Shown here piece after piece: positions 63,063 to 64,000 of a stretch of 64,000 nucleotides of DNA. A model generated the notes under the pieces. The model ran no database searches. It was not told the origin of the DNA and worked only from the letters and a program-made list of their open reading frames with translations. Position numbers and translations under genes: made by a program. The DNA comes from Planktothrix sp. PCC 11201 (lineage in GTDB: Bacteria > Cyanobacteriota > Cyanobacteriia > Cyanobacteriales > Microcoleaceae): assembly GCF_900009135.1 (NCBI RefSeq), contig NZ_LT797685.1, forward strand, positions 1-64,000, in the 5' to 3' direction. Numbering within the stretch: the stretch's first letter is position 1; every line of letters begins with the position of its first letter.

Positions 63063-63479
63063 TTAAGGAACAATCAGAACAGGACAGGGAGACAAATTAA
63101 TCACACGGTTGGTAACACTATCGGCGGCACCATCTTCAGTAAGACCAATGCCTCGACTACCCATGACAATTAAATCCGCATTAATTTCATCGGCAACGTC
63201 ACAAATCGTAAAAGCGGGTTTTCCCTCTTTTTCCAGGATTTGAGCCTCAATACCCTCCTGAGAAAACAGGGTTTGAGCCTGTTTCAGCAAGTCCGCCACC
63301 GCTTCCGGGGACGTCATTTGTTCAGGATGAGGATGAGGTTCGGTCACCTCGGCATTGGGCTCCACAACCGCCAAAACATGGAGACTAGACCCAAAGGTTT
63401 TGACCAGGTTGGTCACAATTACCGCCGCTTCGTGGGCTTCACGGCTTTGGTCAACAGCAAATAAAATGGTTTTAAACAT
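63063..63479 (-). CDS. universal stress protein (UspA family)
   Basis: The 138-aa product has the Usp fold: TILFAVDQSREAHEAAVIVTNLVKTFGSSLHVLAVVEP at the start and ADLIVMGSRGIGLTEDGAADSVTNRVINLSPCPVLIVP at the end. The second block has the ATP-binding G-x2-G-x9-G(S/T) region in altered form (GSRGIG...DSVTNRV), so nucleotide binding is uncertain. It is divergent from pgk across 165 bases. Confidence 0.92.
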   Translation of the reverse strand: MFKTILFAVDQSREAHEAAVIVTNLVKTFGSSLHVLAVVEPNAEVTEPHPHPEQMTSPEAVADLLKQAQTLFSQEGIEAQILEKEGKPAFTICDVADEINADLIVMGSRGIGLTEDGAADSVTNRVINLSPCPVLIVP

Positions 63480-63630
63480 AATCGCGCATCTCCGAGACGC
63501 GGACTTCGGTAGAATGTTTACTGTGAACGATTAGGTGGTAGACCGGATTGGGTTGATAGACAGCATTAAACCGTCCCAAACCTAAACCATGCCCCCTAAA
63601 TTTAATCTGATTTAGACAACAAAACATCCT

Positions 63631-63636
63631 AGGAGG
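63631..63636 (+). promoter_or_regulatory. ribosome binding site of pgk
   Basis: A perfect AGGAGG eight bases before a GTG codon decides the GTG start of pgk. Confidence 0.85.
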
Positions 63637-63644
63637 ATTATCCT

Positions 63645-64000
63645 GTGTCAAAAAAAACTGTAGCAGATTTATCAGCATCAGATTTATCTGGGAAACGGGT
63701 ATTAGTCCGCGTTGATTTTAATGTTCCCCTAGATAACGGTTCAATTACCGATGATACACGGATTCGTGCGGCTCTGCCGACAATCCAAGATTTAACCTCC
63801 AAAGGCGCTAAAGTGATTTTAACTAGCCACTTTGGTCGTCCCCAAGGTCAAGTTAACGAGTCCATGCGTTTAACCCCTGTGGCTGCCCGGTTATCGGAAT
63901 TGTTAGGTAAACCCGTTAAGAAATTTGACGATTGTATTGGCGATGAAGTCATCCAAGGAGTTGCCGAACTGCAAAATGGCGATGTGGCATTATTAGAAAA
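63645..64000 (+). CDS. pgk: phosphoglycerate kinase, 5' part (cut by window end)
   Basis: Pgk interconverts 1,3-bisphosphoglycerate and 3-phosphoglycerate in glycolysis and the Calvin cycle. Only the first ~118 codons are in the window. They read [20 protein letters not shown] and then the hallmark [21 protein letters not shown] and [10 protein letters not shown], which build the 3-phosphoglycerate site. Translation starts at GTG 63645 behind AGGAGG. The remainder lies beyond base 64000. Confidence 0.96.
   Translation, partial: MSKKTVADLSASDLSGKRVLVRVDFNVPLDNGSITDDTRIRAALPTIQDLTSKGAKVILTSHFGRPQGQVNESMRLTPVAARLSELLGKPVKKFDDCIGDEVIQGVAELQNGDVALLE

Overview
The window is about 40% GC chromosomal DNA from a cyanobacterium. 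Photosynthesis and cyanobacterial housekeeping genes support this: psb28, ndhD, a BciB-type divinyl chlorophyllide reductase, an ArgZ/AgrE-type arginine dihydrolase, DUF1400 hydrolases and a CruE/CruH-like aromatic-carotenoid pair. So do more than 20 HIP1 octamers (GCGATCGC) and several heptanucleotide tandem repeats (STRRs). The load of insertion sequences, Uma2 genes, small inverted repeats and toxin-antitoxin genes suggests a filamentous Oscillatoriales-type genome such as Planktothrix. That genus guess is inference. I saw no tRNA, rRNA or CRISPR array.

Layout. 0.1-11 kb is mostly housekeeping: an M16 peptidase-like protein, mnmA, a three-repeat SPOR-like secreted protein, psb28, moaB, glgX, a CHAT-FHA caspase-like protein, a DUF1800 protein and a Uma2 gene. 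11-20.3 kb is an accessory/defence island: a solitary C5 DNA methyltransferase, a DUF433/DUF5615 toxin-antitoxin pair, a lipoprotein, an AAA-type ATPase, the 3' stump of an outer-membrane porin cut off by an IS5-type element, a damaged PrlF-YhaV pair, a two-gene ATPase + DUF4435 locus with the organisation of the PARIS anti-phage system, and another Uma2 gene. 20.4-32.4 kb holds pfkA, a DciA-like DUF721 gene, a Pro-rich SPOR-like membrane protein, a substrate-binding protein + chemoreceptor pair, typA, a glutamine-riboswitch (glnA motif) leader in front of a 69-aa membrane protein, bciB, a small RTX-like gene remnant and argZ/agrE.

32.7-46.5 kb contains a membrane protein, a Y1 transposase with nearby hairpins, a hybrid kinase with three degenerate receiver-like domains, two tandem DUF1400 hydrolases plus a third alpha/beta hydrolase, a Uma2 gene split by an IS630 element with an exact TA duplication, and gltD. 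46.7-57.4 kb has a CYTH protein, the CruE/CruH-like pair bracketed by inverted copies of a small repeat, a 1094-aa sensor kinase-receiver-SpoIIE phosphatase, ubiX, an MscS channel and a lipoprotein solute-binding protein. 57.5-64 kb has ndhD, a DUF1269 protein, a small secreted protein, an SDR, rbgA/ylqF, a universal stress protein and the 5' part of pgk.

Functional links. Nitrogen metabolism recurs (glutamine riboswitch, argZ/agrE, gltD), though the genes are not contiguous. Signalling proteins are large and multidomain. Several intergenic regions are occupied by one dispersed ~65-bp repeat family, by heptamer repeats or by MITE-like inverted repeats, and some of these reach into gene ends. 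No gene-free stretch exceeds about 300 bases. The largest are 61756-62053 (holding a MITE-like element) and 44731-45010 (nothing recognised).
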